This document shows positions 1 through 11,900 of a stretch of DNA of 64,000 nt, in pieces. The position numbers and the translations under genes are program-made. This stretch comes from Mansonella perstans (taxonomy: Eukaryota > Nematoda > Chromadorea > Rhabditida > Onchocercidae), in NCBI GenBank assembly GCA_037074765.1, contig JBAMDO010000580.1, forward strand, positions 248,001-312,000, written 5' to 3'. A model generated the notes under the pieces. The model was not told where the DNA came from and did not search any database. It was given only the letters and a program-made list of their open reading frames with translations. Positions within the stretch are counted from its first letter, which is position 1; every line of letters begins with the position of its first letter.

Positions 1-101
1 TTTTGCCGTAAATTTCTCCAATGGATTTTTTAATCATCGCATTTTATTTCAGTGTATATTTCATGTTTGATATATATCAAAAATTTCGAGAATTTTCTTA
101 C

Positions 102-302
102 TTAGAATGAAAAAGTATTTTGTTCCTTTTCACTAACAATATGTTCCATCATAGAAAGTAGCAAAAATATAGCAGCGGGAACTGAATACTCCATCACTAT
201 GGGAACAAGCACATTTTTAAAATTTATCCATCTGCAATCATGCTTGTGATTGATGCTTACGCAGGAAGAACCTTGTTGAATCGGTAGTTTAGGATCATCC
301 AT
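102..302 (-). CDS. Possible first coding exon of a leftward gene, product unknown
   Basis: An open frame begins with ATG at 302 on the minus strand and runs 66 codons to a stop. A likely GT donor (GTTAGT) after codon 55, at position 137, would make 138-302 a clean phase-0 first exon. The frame starts MDDPKLPIQQ and later has a hydrophobic stretch, AAIFLLLSMM, that could begin a membrane segment. The rest of the gene would lie left of the window. The ATG is 253 bp from the divergent F-box start, so the two could share a promoter region. No family is recognised. It may be chance; the amino acid mix and the placed donor are the only support. Confidence 0.3.
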   Translation of the reverse strand: MDDPKLPIQQGSSCVSINHKHDCRWINFKNVLVPIVMEYSVPAAIFLLLSMMEHIVSEKEQNTFSF

Positions 303-555
303 TGGATGATTTTTTCCGTCACAATAGTCAGTACTATTAACGGTAGCATTACCGTAATTAAGTTACAGCAAGAAAAATAACGACAATCGATTATAATTCT
401 GAAAGTCATTTGAATGTTGCGTTAGTCTAATGAACATCGAATTTTTAATCGAAATTAGAATTTGCAGAGGGACAATTAAAGTGAAATGAGAGAAGAATGG
501 CTGTTGCTGGTTATTTAAAAGTACTTGGTGATTCAAATTTTTGTTCTTGTTTTGT

Positions 556-3500
556 ATGATGAAGCCGGACGGTTGTGACAAAAAATTGCTTGTTGGAGCA
601 TTCCATGGAGTGTTGTCGGATGAGACGATTGCGGAAATATTCGAACAACTTGCGCCTAAGGAAAGGGCCCGATTCTGTGCTATTAATAAACACTTGTATA
701 ATTTATTACATCTGGTTTGTTATGCACTAATAGTTTGAATGATAAAACATTAATTTGTAAAGTACTGGACAGAACAAAATGATTACTCATAGGACTTTTG
801 CAGTGGAGTGATATCAATCGCATTACGGCATACAAAGTAGGCATTGTTCTTGCTTCTGATCGCTACATACTCGAAGTACATAACAACATGAGAAATGGGG
901 TAAGTACTCTACACCACACATGTTTTCCTACTCACTTGTCTCAAGTTCTATAAATTATTGCCGTAAATAGCTGTATCTTGAAGAAAAACGTCCAGATTAC
1001 AAAAGTTAATAAAAGGCTTTCCGAGAAGAATCTAAGTGAAACAGTATTATTTAGGAAACTAGTAAACTAGCGAATGCGCTTCGCAGTTCTCCGTTTATCC
1101 AAAAGCTTGTGATCAGTAGTATGGACCATATTAGATCAATGCCTGCAACAGCATTCGAATGTTTATCAAACCTTCGAGAACTTACTTTACCATGTGATAT
1201 TTTTGACAAGTAAGATTTTAGACTTCGCTATACTTTCCATAGACTAATCTGTAATCAAATCATTGCAAAATACAACTTCAATCATTTGTTATCTCATCAT
1301 AACTGGAATTGTGAGTATTTCATTGCACTGTTTGATATTTTTGAAATGTCAACTGTTAAATCAATCATCCTATTGCCTATTCAGTAGCCAAGTTATCAGC
1401 GGTTTGGGCTACTACGCTTAATTGATATGGCAAACTTCGATACTGCCAAACCGCTGTTATTTTTATATTTATAGTCCGATCGTCAAATAGTTTTTGCTCT
1501 GCAGAAAACTGAACTTATATGACAAAATCAAAGCAGTATTTTCAATCAAAAATTATCCGCTTTACGGATTTTGAAACGGTTTGATACTCCCCGCAAAGCA
1601 ATCAATATAATTCTTGCCGAACATATAGAAATTCTGCAAGCAAACGCCATCAAAATGCTAAAATTACAGGTTACAAAATTCATATCAAATTTTCAAGGAT
1701 ATAAAAGTAGCCGAACAAAAGAACGGAATATCTACTAGATCGTCTGTTACTTTGATAGACAGAGACTGAAGGAAGCTTCAGTATATGATATGGTGATACG
1801 ATAAATGAATCTAAGTGAAATTAATACAAGTAACAAATTTTTTGCAAAGAAAAGTAACATCAACAGCCATTGTTGCTTCAGGGTGTTTCGTTAACTGCAG
1901 CGGCCATGGAAAAAATCTCGAGCAAATATTCAAATTCATTAAAATATCTATGCCTTATGGGTGCCCTGGTACATACACCGGATGGTGCCATCTATTTGAG
2001 AGCACTGTGTAAGTTTGAATTGAAATAATTCATGGCTATTGTCAAACTGATAAGAAGGAAAGGGAGGAATCAGTGTAACATTATATTAGTTGCCATCGCA
2101 GTTACAGTAAGCTAAGAAACTTTTGCATCGCATAGACATTACTCAGAGTGAAGAATGTACTCATAACAAGAAAGTTATTGAATTTTCTACACTCCGGCAT
2201 TTTGCAACACTTAATAATAGCGAGCACTACATGCATTCAACCAATCATGTGTGATAACTAGAAATTGTTAATCAGAATTTAAATTTAAGGCAATTTGAAG
2301 TGCTTGTGCAAACTAACGTTGCCGCCATCACTTCTGTCACTCAGCAGTAAACCATTGTATCAGGAATGTCGAATGTTGCAACAACTAACTGCTAAATATC
2401 TCTGTGTGTATGTTTATGAATCAGAAATTGTTGAGACACGATACTTTATGAAAAAATTGCTGCCGCTTACGCTAAAAGAATTGTGTTTGCATGACCCGAC
2501 TCACATGGTAGCTAGAGATTTGAAAAATGATGAATTTCGAAAGTTACATTTCAAGGTAAATAATTTTCCCAACGTTTGAAGTTAACTTTGGCTCTTTGTT
2601 ATTAATCGACACATTATTGTGAATTAAAAAAGAATATGATACACAAATCCAATTGTGTCAAAAGATATTTAGTTTCAAAAATTCCATTGCAGGTGACATT
2701 TTGCAAACGAGCAGACTCACTTTATCAACAAGAATGGATGCATGGTCACTGCGAGTTATTGTCGCATATGTTTTGGGTGCAACCATATAAACATTACAAC
2801 ACTGAGTATCCACATCCGGTAACCAATCCCACAGTTAAAACTAAGGAAAGGGAAAAAAATGTGAAATTCCAAGTCTGAAAAAAAGGCCATTGCAATTTTT
2901 TTGTTAAAATCAAAATTTTCTTTAGTCTTGCATTGAAGTCTTAATGCGTCCTATCTCCTAAAAATATGAAAATGATGAAATAATAAAGGAATTCAAGAAA
3001 AAAAGAAAGGGAGTGAAGCAAATCTGTAGTTTCCAATTCAATGGGTCATTTATCAAATATTAATTTTAAATGATTTTCAAAAACAATTTCGAAATCGTGA
3101 GTGTTGAAATGTAACAAACAACTGTACTAAACTATGAAAAAGCATCGAAAAAACTCGATTGTCCAGATTTAATGGCAAAAATTGCACCAGGTACCTGGTT
3201 GGTGGTTTTTTATGAGTGAAAACATTGATACCGCCGAGGAAGCCACAGAAATACCAGCAACCGTAGAATCTCCAGTTCCGCAACCACAAACTGCCCAAGC
3301 CGAATTGCCGCCAAATGAGGATCCTGGTGAAATGATGATGGCAACTATTGCAAGTAAAAATGGAAATAAAAATATATAGAAGAAGCACTAATTCATAAGA
3401 AAAAATAGAATTTGGAAAATTCTAAATGTGGTATAGAAATAAGAAAGTGTAGCAAAACGAAACAGCAACTGGAGACTAACCGAAGAAGCAGGAGGATAAA

Positions 3501-4336
3501 TAAAAACAAAATGAATGGTGTCTAATAATATCCGACTGGACATGAATGAGAGTATTAGAAAGAAATATTAACAAAATTAATTGAGGGTTGACAAGATATT
3601 TTCTGATGTGTTTCCTGCACAGGATTTTTCGAGAGAATGATTGATGATCAATTGAACGCAGAATTTGGTGGTAATCCTTCCACAGATTTGGCAGCACTTC
3701 AAAATCGTAGCAGCAATGTGGTGTCACCGAATACTGCTAGTCAACTGCCGCCTAACGAAATTGGTATTTTGATAATTTCGAAGATTTCAGCTTATTTGCA
3801 GTCCCGGAGCTTAAAGACAATGACAATTCGTTATCATAATTTTAATGAATGACTCCATCTTTAACGCTGTCTTTCAGAACGGCCCACCGATAGACCGGGT
3901 CGAAGCTATATAGTAGTATCAAGAGGCGGAAGAAACTTGAGGCAGTCTCTCGGAAGGACGCCTTCACAAACAAGTACCCAGTCCACTACACCAACCCAAA
4001 GTTTTACGCCTGCAGAACGATGTCAAGAAACATCTTCGTGAGTCGTAATTGAAACTGAGGGAATTCATTCCTTTGACACAATTCGTAGCGCGAAATTGAG
4101 CAAATTTAATTCCTGTAGTCTTCCTATGGAAAATTCTGAACACTACCGCACTATTTTACAAGTGCTTTATAGACTTCATTTTCAGAAATGCAGAATCGCC
4201 AGATTCAGACGATTCAGAAGAATCGAATCAGGATGATGACAATAATGAAGCGAGTCATACTGGAACAACGACAACAGCAACAATGACTACAGCGTCAAGT
4301 TTTGGACGGGAAGAAAGAAATACTAGGCCAAGTTGA
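556..4336 (+). CDS. F-box protein with leucine-rich middle and acidic tail
   Basis: F-box proteins are the substrate-choosing subunits of SCF ubiquitin ligases. Exons: 556-714, 804-899, 1055-1209, 1537-1669, 1882-2008, 2290-2555, 2693-2818, 3191-3353, 3623-3763, 3878-4037, 4186-4336; phases agree and the product is 558 residues. Residues about 8-50 read as an F-box (LSDETIAEIFEQLAPKERAR, then FCAINKHLYNLL). Residues 55-354 have irregular leucine-rich strands such as LKELCL and SLKYLCL. The last 204 residues are unrelated: Pro/Glu-rich, then Arg/Ser/Thr-rich, with an acidic run (DSDDSEESNQDDD) and a Thr cluster. The exon 4 acceptor at 1537 has a poor pyrimidine tract; the better-looking acceptor at 1505 leads to a stop. 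Without the 2819 donor the protein would stop at 2878, and the tail could be a second gene starting at ATG 3212. The substrate is unknown. Confidence 0.7.
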
Positions 4337-5792
4337 CCTTAATATTTTCAAAAAAGATTCGGATATACATAGTGCTATTGTTTTGCGGTTCAAATATAAA
4401 AATTAATCAGATTCACCTTCCACATTCTAGTTTAGCCAAAAAATAAGCTAAGTGATATGAAGTCACAATCATCGCTATGTCCACGCTTAGAGTTGGCTTG
4501 TTCAGCTGTAATAAGCGGAAAATATTTTATTATATTTCAGATCAGTTGAGATAAACTTCTATTTCGAATCGACATTTTTGTCAGTCCATCTAAACACTAC
4601 AAAATTTATCAGAATTGATTGGAACTAGCAATATACAAACACAAGAAAAGCAATGTTTCCCTTTATTTATACATACCCAGGAAATAGCGAGCAGTACGAA
4701 ACTATACATTAAATAAAGATGCACAAATAGATACAGCATGAATAAGCTTATTCTGCGATGTACAGGAAAATTAAACATATGTAAAATGAAACAGTAGTCT
4801 CTTTGGTTCAACATTTGGCTTCATAAAAGCAGTAAAAACAATCATAAATTTTTTCTCATCATCTCAATCCCTCTCAGAACATTTTTGATTAGGCTAAAGT
4901 ATATTATGATTATTTTCTTACTTTTGAACATTTTTATCTATTGTATGTTTTTTCCCGTAGAATTGCTTCAATTAAATATATTTGATTGCTTACAGTAATG
5001 AAAAAAACAAAAAATCTTATACATTTTAAGATTTGAAAGTTCATTCGTTTTCAAATAAAGAAAATAAAAGCAATAAATGGGAACAATTAACACGAAGACC
5101 AGAAGCACATAATAAGCAAAGGAAATTAAATTGTGTAAAATCATCAAGATGTGCATAAGGTCGCCATGACTAGAAAATCAGTCATGGCGACCTTTTGACA
5201 GACATAAATTTAAGTTGCTGGACCAGAAAACGATGATGTCGAGCGCACTGACGGTATGGGATTGCTGGAGGCGTATATAGGGGTGCAGCCACCGCTATTG
5301 ATGCCCTCTTTATTGAAGAAAAACCGAAAACTGCAAAAATTTTATAAACTTGAAGTTTATAAAGTTTTTTTTTCAACACAGTTAAACATTATTAGAAAAA
5401 AATTTATAGTTTTAACCAACTCCTAAAATTATCCAACCTCAGGTTTTATCAAAAACCTGAATCTAAATACTTTGTACTATTTGGTTTATTAGGGACCTAG
5501 TTCCGAACTAGATTAAACAAATTGTAAATGCACTCCTCAAATCCTAAACACATTGCAAAATAGTCTCGAAAATCAATAGTTTTTTTTATGCATACTATCA
5601 AAAACGTTGGTCAATTAAACCACAAACTCCAAATTTCATGTTTTATACAAAAAGATCCGAAATTAAAGTTTCAAAATACCTTTCTGATAACTTCCACGAG
5701 GTTCTTTAATAATCGGCAGGTTCTCAAGACTTCATGTTAACTATCTTTATCGTCCTGCCATAGGCTGCATATGAAACAAATGAAAAACACAG
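4337..5792. other. Convergent intergenic region
   Basis: This is the space between the 3' ends of the rightward F-box gene and the leftward RILP-like gene. It is AT-rich and has no convincing exon. It holds the inverted repeat at 5157-5194 and a following stretch, about 5195-5340, that looks more GC-rich than its flanks. A minus-strand AATAAA at 5485-5490 could be a poly(A) signal for the RILP-like gene, about 300 bp past its stop. Confidence 0.5.
5157..5194. repeat. Perfect 15-bp inverted repeat with 8-nt loop
   Basis: AAGGTCGCCATGACT (5157-5171) is followed by 8 nt and then its exact reverse complement (5180-5194). The arms are markedly more GC-rich than the surrounding DNA. It could be the tip of a small foldback element, a 3'-end structure or a hairpin RNA; the sequence does not decide. 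Confidence 0.85.
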
Positions 5793-8700
5793 TTACTTTT
5801 TCTGTAACTTTTTATAAAGTAAAGCATACAACTTTCGCACGCCGCTTTCTTTTCGTTCATACTTCCACGGATATAATTTTTCTTCCGGCTCTCTGTTGAT
5901 TGGTCCATAAACGACATATTCATCTGTTTGAGCAGACCTGAAATTACAATAATGAGAATTCAAAACAAATTAATGGTTTTTATTTCTATAACTTGAGGAG
6001 CAAAAATATTCCGTTGTAAAATTATCATGAAAAAAAGGCATCCTTCAAAATAAAGTGAAGGGAATTTCTTCAGTAAACAAAAAATTCTTCAAATATTAGA
6101 AATACCTATCAAACTCTCTGCTGAAGTCACTTGCAATAGATTCTCGTCCGCGTGACGGTCGCAACTGTTCGAGTTCCTCTTGCAATTCCAAAACTTTGCC
6201 TTTTAGTAAATTTTTCTCTTGCAGCACTTCACGAAGCTCTGACAAAGTGAACCTGGGAGCATTGTCACTATCATCCTAAAAATACTTGACTAAAAGAAAT
6301 AATTTATGTACATAATAATAATTTGTAGTTCGAATTTTCCTACTGAATAAAAAATCATAAATTTGTGATGAATTCAGGAATTTTATCTTAGAAGAAGCAA
6401 AAAAGAACCGGAAATAAAGTAAAAAATACTGTTACTGCCAATCGTCAACTACAGTGCTAAGTGCAGTGTAACTGATTAATGTTAAACAGAATGTCCTGTT
6501 CGAAACTGAATGAAACTGTAAAGAGCTGACACTTAACTGAGCATGAAAATTTCCAAGTTGATGTAAAGTAAGGCATATAATGAATTTCTGCCGACTTGAA
6601 AAAATCCAATGTAAACATAATAGCCTCAATGTATTCAGGATAGAAAACTTTTGGAGAAACTTGCATAAATCAGATAAAAATCACCATTTGATACTGCTGC
6701 AAATCTTTGCACTGTCGAGTAGCATCTTTGAATAATTTTGTTAACTTGATATTAGCTTCTTCAGTTAACTGTAGTCTTTTAATAATTTCACTTTTCTCTT
6801 CCACCAACATTCTTCCCTGTTTTTGCAACGATGCATTCTTCCTCAAAAGTTCTTCATTTTGACGAATCAGCTTTTCAACATTGTTGTGCAACTGAAAGGA
6901 GGATTATAGATTCTAGCATAAAATTAACGATGTATAAATAAAATGGGAATAAACTTTTTTTATTATAATAATTAATAATAATAATAACTTTTATTATAAA
7001 ATATACTGAAGTATTTTATTATAATAAAAATATTATAGAATCACTGAAGTATTTTGATTTGTCAAAACACTACATTAAAAAAAGAATAACGAATACTTCA
7101 AGCAGCAACAAAAGTTATCCAGGTCTATTTTCAAACCTAATGAAGGCTAAAATGATCAATGAAGGGAAAAATTATGCAGATCTTGAGCAGTCAAAAAATC
7201 CTAGGTAAAATATTGTTGGAAATCCTGAAGATTCTTGTTACTCAAATGATACTGGATGCTGCTTGTTCTTTCAATTTCATATGCGAACAAACACTAATGA
7301 AGAATAACTGACATTTTCTACTTCACAAACGTAAGTACTGATATCTTTTTGTAATTCTTTTATTTGTTCTTTCTGTTTAGTAGAAAGCTCTCGTAGTTCC
7401 AATAACATTTTTAGATCTTCATCCCGAGTTGCTGAAATAGACAAACTTAAATTTAATAACGTTCGAAAAATACAGGTGAAAATTTGATGGACCTAGACGA
7501 AAAGGCGACTCTTATTAATAAAACTGACAAAAAAAAAGGTTGGGAAGAGTTGTCTTGGTTGACTTTCCGGTGATGCTCAAGATAAAGCAAACTAAATATG
7601 AAACGAACATGGGCATATCTCATTGTGTCATCGCTATCAAATGATATTTTCCACTATCAATAAGATATATTATTCCTTTAAATTTCTGCAAGATTCTGAA
7701 AAAATATTACTTATAGAAGTAAAAGCTGAAGCGTCATCTCCTGTTGCTGATGATAAATGCTTGTTTTCTAATTGCAAATTCTTTACCATCGACCATAGAT
7801 CGTCAATTTCTTTTCGATAATTCTCTTCTACTGCTTCTAATTCCTACAATTTTTATGTTACTTTTACGTATTTAACTTTTAAGATGATAAAAAAATAAAA
7901 TTCATTTATAATTTCTCTCTAAAAGAATAAATGGAATAAAAGATAATCATGAATTATTCTTCTTTCATTTTCTTGGAAGAATGATGGGAAGCTGAAAAAG
8001 GTTCGAAGCAAAATCAGAACTACGAATAAAAAATACGACCAACAATTCAGTAAAGCTTCCTATTTCCACAACCATTACGATAAAGAAGGGACTGATGAAA
8101 AACGAACGGCGCTCATATTTAGATATAGACAAATGAAATAAAAGAATACTTAAGATCAAACAGTGATAGTAATGGCATAAAAATTAAGACAACTTCTGCT
8201 GATTTCATTCTTGACTTATACAAAAGCAACAGTTAATTTAGAATCTATTTCATACAAGCAGCCATCAAAATAAGTTTTCTAATGTCCCCCATCCCAAACT
8301 GAATTTAATGTTTATTCCCCATGTCAGTTCATATTTCTAACAAGAAATAATATTATAATTAAGAGTGGAACTTAGGCCTCTTAAATGAACTTAGCCATAC
8401 TACAAAAATGAATAAAAGTTTAAAACCTGTTCATACAAGCGGCCGAAATTACCTGTAAACAATGTAAAAGTTTCACTACTACTGGAAACAGAATGATTAC
8501 CAATTCAAATTTAATTCGATCCTGCTGCTTCATTTGCTTATCGTTTTCCAACCTTTCAACTGTTTTCTTCAAAATTGAAATTTCTTCATTTTCTTTTTCA
8601 TTGTGATTGGCAAGTGATTCGAGTGTTTCGAGTGCCGAAATTACCTGTAAATAATATACAATAGTATCAATTTTCGGTAGCAAAATTGAATCCGTGAAAG

Positions 8701-10148
8701 AATAAAGCGAACAAAAATATATGACACTATCAGTGATGTCAACTATTTCTCAAAAAAAATTAAAATGAAAATATAAACTTTCATTTCACACTGTACTATG
8801 AACACTTTTTAGCAGTACGAGATTTCTTATATCAGTTGAATTAGATAGCTATGCCATCACTGGAATAATGAAACCATTATACAGAAACAATTTAAAGACA
8901 AAAAGATAAACAGTGATGAAGAAGATAATAAGAAAATAGGCGCAATTTAAAAATATACCACTTGGGACAAATCAACTAAGAAATCACTAATTAACATAAT
9001 TAATGAAGTTTTTAGAAAGCCGATCTGAATCTACGAATTTCCCGATATATTTACTAATGTAGAATTTATAGTTATAAAGAAACAAAAATGCGTATTCATC
9101 TTCAGTTAACTGTTTACTTTCTTCACTTATATATTTCAAATTAGTTATACAAAAATATATAATGGATGAAACCTCAGCACACTGATGAAATCAAATCTTC
9201 TGATCAGCTCCCACCCTATGCATGCAATATCCGATGCTTTTTAACAATTGGAATCTTCTCATTTTCAATTCCTTTCTTTTCCTCTAAATAACAATGTTAA
9301 AAAAGTTGTGTTGCATTATTACGACCAAGATTTTATTCGCTTTCTCTAGACTTCTCAATATTTCGACTTAATATTTTGGAAAAACCTCGTCAATCATTAC
9401 AAGAGTGTTCGATTTAAAACACCAAAACAAAAGAACAACAAAGGTTCCCATTTTGTCATTCCCTCTATCATATAACTTTCTTTTCAAATAGAACTTTTTA
9501 AAAAAGATAGGATGGATAACATTTGATATTCTACTGAAGGAAATTTACAAACGTGTGACAGACGGTTATGCGTAAACAAATAAATTGCTTTTCGGAGAAA
9601 AATTCCCACAGATTTTAACATTTACTCTCTATTAAGGAAAACGTATAGTGATAAAAGGCCTTCCAAGGTTTACATATTTTTTAAAAGTATTCCGTTTACA
9701 TTTACATATATATATATATATATATTTTTTTTGAAAGAAGTATTTTGTTTATTCTACAATTTCTGTCTATTTTGCGATTTCAAAGTTTTCAATAAAATAT
9801 ATCAAAAACCAAATTTAAAATCAAAATTTACTAACAACTTATTTAAAAGTGCTAAGCTAAAGATATGATATAAACAGTGGAAAATTATCAAACTCAATCA
9901 TAGTATTATCAAATTCATCAATGATTCGTCCAAATTTTGAATATTATTATGTACCGTCTAAATTTAAAGGAATATCAAAATTCAATACAGAGAGAACTTA
10001 CCTTAGGCATAATTTGTCGCACGCTGTCATCACCAAACTCATCAATAATACGTTCAAAATCTTTTCCAATTGAAGCAGCCAAATCGTAAACATCAACAAC
10101 AGTAATATGTCTTGATGGACTATCAACTGGAGACCGAACATTAGCCAT
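5793..10148 (-). CDS. RILP-like protein (RH1 and RH2 domains)
   Basis: RILP-family proteins are coiled-coil adaptors that bind Rab GTPases and motor proteins on endosomes, lysosomes and cilia-bound vesicles. Exons (5' to 3'): 10148-10002, 8644-8501, 7843-7711, 7431-7313, 6891-6685, 6275-6106, 5937-5793; all phases agree and the product is 354 residues, near the 400 or so usual for RILP/RILPL1. Residues 17-60 form the RH1 signature (VVDVYDLAASIGKDFERIID ... QIMPKVISALETLE). Residues 60-250 are Glu/Lys/Leu-rich coiled coil. Residues about 257-295 are the RH2 signature (PRFTLSELREVLQEKN ... LQEELEQL). The start ATG at 10148 is just before RH1, as in the family. Intron 1 is 1.36 kb with an (AT)n run. 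JIP3/JIP4 also carry RH1, but they are far longer, so RILP-like is preferred. Confidence 0.9.
9706..9725. repeat. (AT)10 microsatellite
   Basis: Uninterrupted AT dinucleotides in intron 1 of the RILP-like gene, followed by a T run. Confidence 0.9.
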
Positions 10149-10186
10149 CACGTTGCTTCACTATCCTTATCCTTCAGTCCTGCTTA

Positions 10187-10189
10187 TCT
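10187..10189 (-). promoter_or_regulatory. Candidate 5'UTR splice acceptor of the RILP-like gene
   Basis: On the minus strand TTTCCATTCAG ends here, 39 bases before the ATG at 10148. This is a good nematode acceptor and could receive a spliced leader or end a 5'UTR intron. The sequence alone cannot tell which. Confidence 0.4.
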
Positions 10190-11641
10190 GAATGGAAAGA
10201 AGATAAGTAACACTCAGAAACAACTAGGACGTCATTGTAAAAGTTATACTATATGAATGTTGCAAAACATCGATTGTTTCATCAATATTATTAATGTAAT
10301 TTCTACATTAGACATCAAATCATTAAAACAAACACATCAGATTAAATGATTTGGCGAAATACCTTTCTTCCCAACAGATTACCGTATCACAAAACTCTTG
10401 AAATCTACAAGACTGAGCCACATTATATCATAAGCAAGATCATTCGTACTATGATACTGCATGAGTCCAGTAAATTGAAACTTGTCTCTCCTCATATGTA
10501 ACCCCGAGAAATACCGTACTGATCATCTACCTATTTATTTAAGATACTTCTAGGTAATCATATAATCGATTATGTAACAAGAAGATCGGATGGAATGATC
10601 TAAAAACTGAGTTAAATCTGAAACCTAATTACTAAGATATTGAAGGAACAATTAAGTGGTATGTAAATAGAACTTTGAAACTCTATCATAACAGTACATA
10701 TTTTCGTTCATACAACAAATGAAAGTGAATAGCCCTGCAGAAAAGCATTTAAAAAGTCTTACAAAAAGCAAAAAAATAAAAAAAATCGTCTTGGATGTCA
10801 AAGAAGTGAATCTTTCAATTCTTCATATTAAATTACAGAAAAAAAATGAATCAATTTGAAAATTTGATTTCTTTTAAGCTGCAATAAAAATACAAATATG
10901 AAAAGTAAGGAAATAAGTTTCCGCGAAGAAAAAAAATAAAAAAAAAAATTGAAATAAAAGTCTAAGAAATTGGAAAAATGTATAATACAATGAATAGAAT
11001 GGAGGAGGCCAATTTTATCCTCTCAACAGCAATAGAATAGTTACCAACAGCATAGCATCCTCTCCATTGCTGCAATTTCAACTTTATCGATTTGTCATCC
11101 TCCATAAAATTCTCGAAAATGTATGACCCGCTATGAAGATAGATACGCCCAACTCATAGTACATCTTCTGAATCAAAAAAAAAATATCTAACTTCTTTAT
11201 CTACACCAATCGATATGCTAGTATTAATTTTATTTATTAATATTTAATTAATCCAAAATTTCAGCTTTGGCATTCACTTACATTACAATATTTATATTGG
11301 CAAGCAATGTTACACCAGTCTTACGTAAAAAACGTAAAAAATTATTTTAATTCAATGTCATCACAGTTGTGAAATTATCTACAGACAATAATCAGTAACT
11401 CGAGAATACAACTCTTAATGATCAACAATCTTAGCAAAGATTTCATATCTCAGCTTTATCCAGTAAAATGAAAGCTAATGACAATTGACAGGTAATGTCC
11501 ATGATCTAGATCATCCAGTATCTATTGATCTATATCCAGTTAAGTTTTCCTAGCTTACTTGAAACTTGAAACATATAGCGTGTTTCAATATAACTTAATT
11601 GTGAGTACTGAAGATCGACATTAATCCCATAAAAATACTAC

Positions 11642-11900
11642 TTACATTTCTCTTTTACCGCTTCTAATTCTTGCAAATTTTTGATGTTACTTTCATATTA
11701 ATATGGCATTTAAGACAATAGATGAACGAAATTCGCTTATAATTTGTCTGCAAAGGAAATATACAAATCTCTAAAATTTGCAAATTCCTTTCAAAGTTTT
11801 TGATTGAGTAATTACGAATAGAAAGGATATACTATGAAATATGATAAACAACTGTGTAATTTAACAAAAAGCTTCTCTATTTCAAATATTAACTGCATGA
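11642..11900 (-). pseudogene. Decayed duplicate of RILP-like intron 2 / exon 3 start
   Basis: The plus-strand text from about 11650 (CTTTTACCGCTTCTAATTCT...) aligns by eye with about 7820-8065 of the RILP-like gene (CTTCTACTGCTTCTAATTCC...). The match passes the exon 3 acceptor into intron 2, through shared blocks such as CGAAT(A/A)(G/A)AAA and AAAGCTTC(T/C)CTATTTC. It covers only the first 27 or so bases of exon 3, with stop codons (TAG, TAA) in the reading frame, and no other exon follows. It is a non-coding partial duplication about 3.8 kb upstream of its source. Confidence 0.65.

Noticed and set aside
1505..1536. A better pyrimidine-tract acceptor for F-box exon 4 at 1505.
   Set aside because: In the incoming phase it runs to TGA at 1572. 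The acceptor at 1537 keeps the frame open through to the next donor.
5182..5379. A 65-codon minus-strand open frame next to the inverted repeat.
   Set aside because: It starts in a poly(T)-derived Lys run and has no donor or acceptor in phase. It could belong to a foldback element but shows no known protein.
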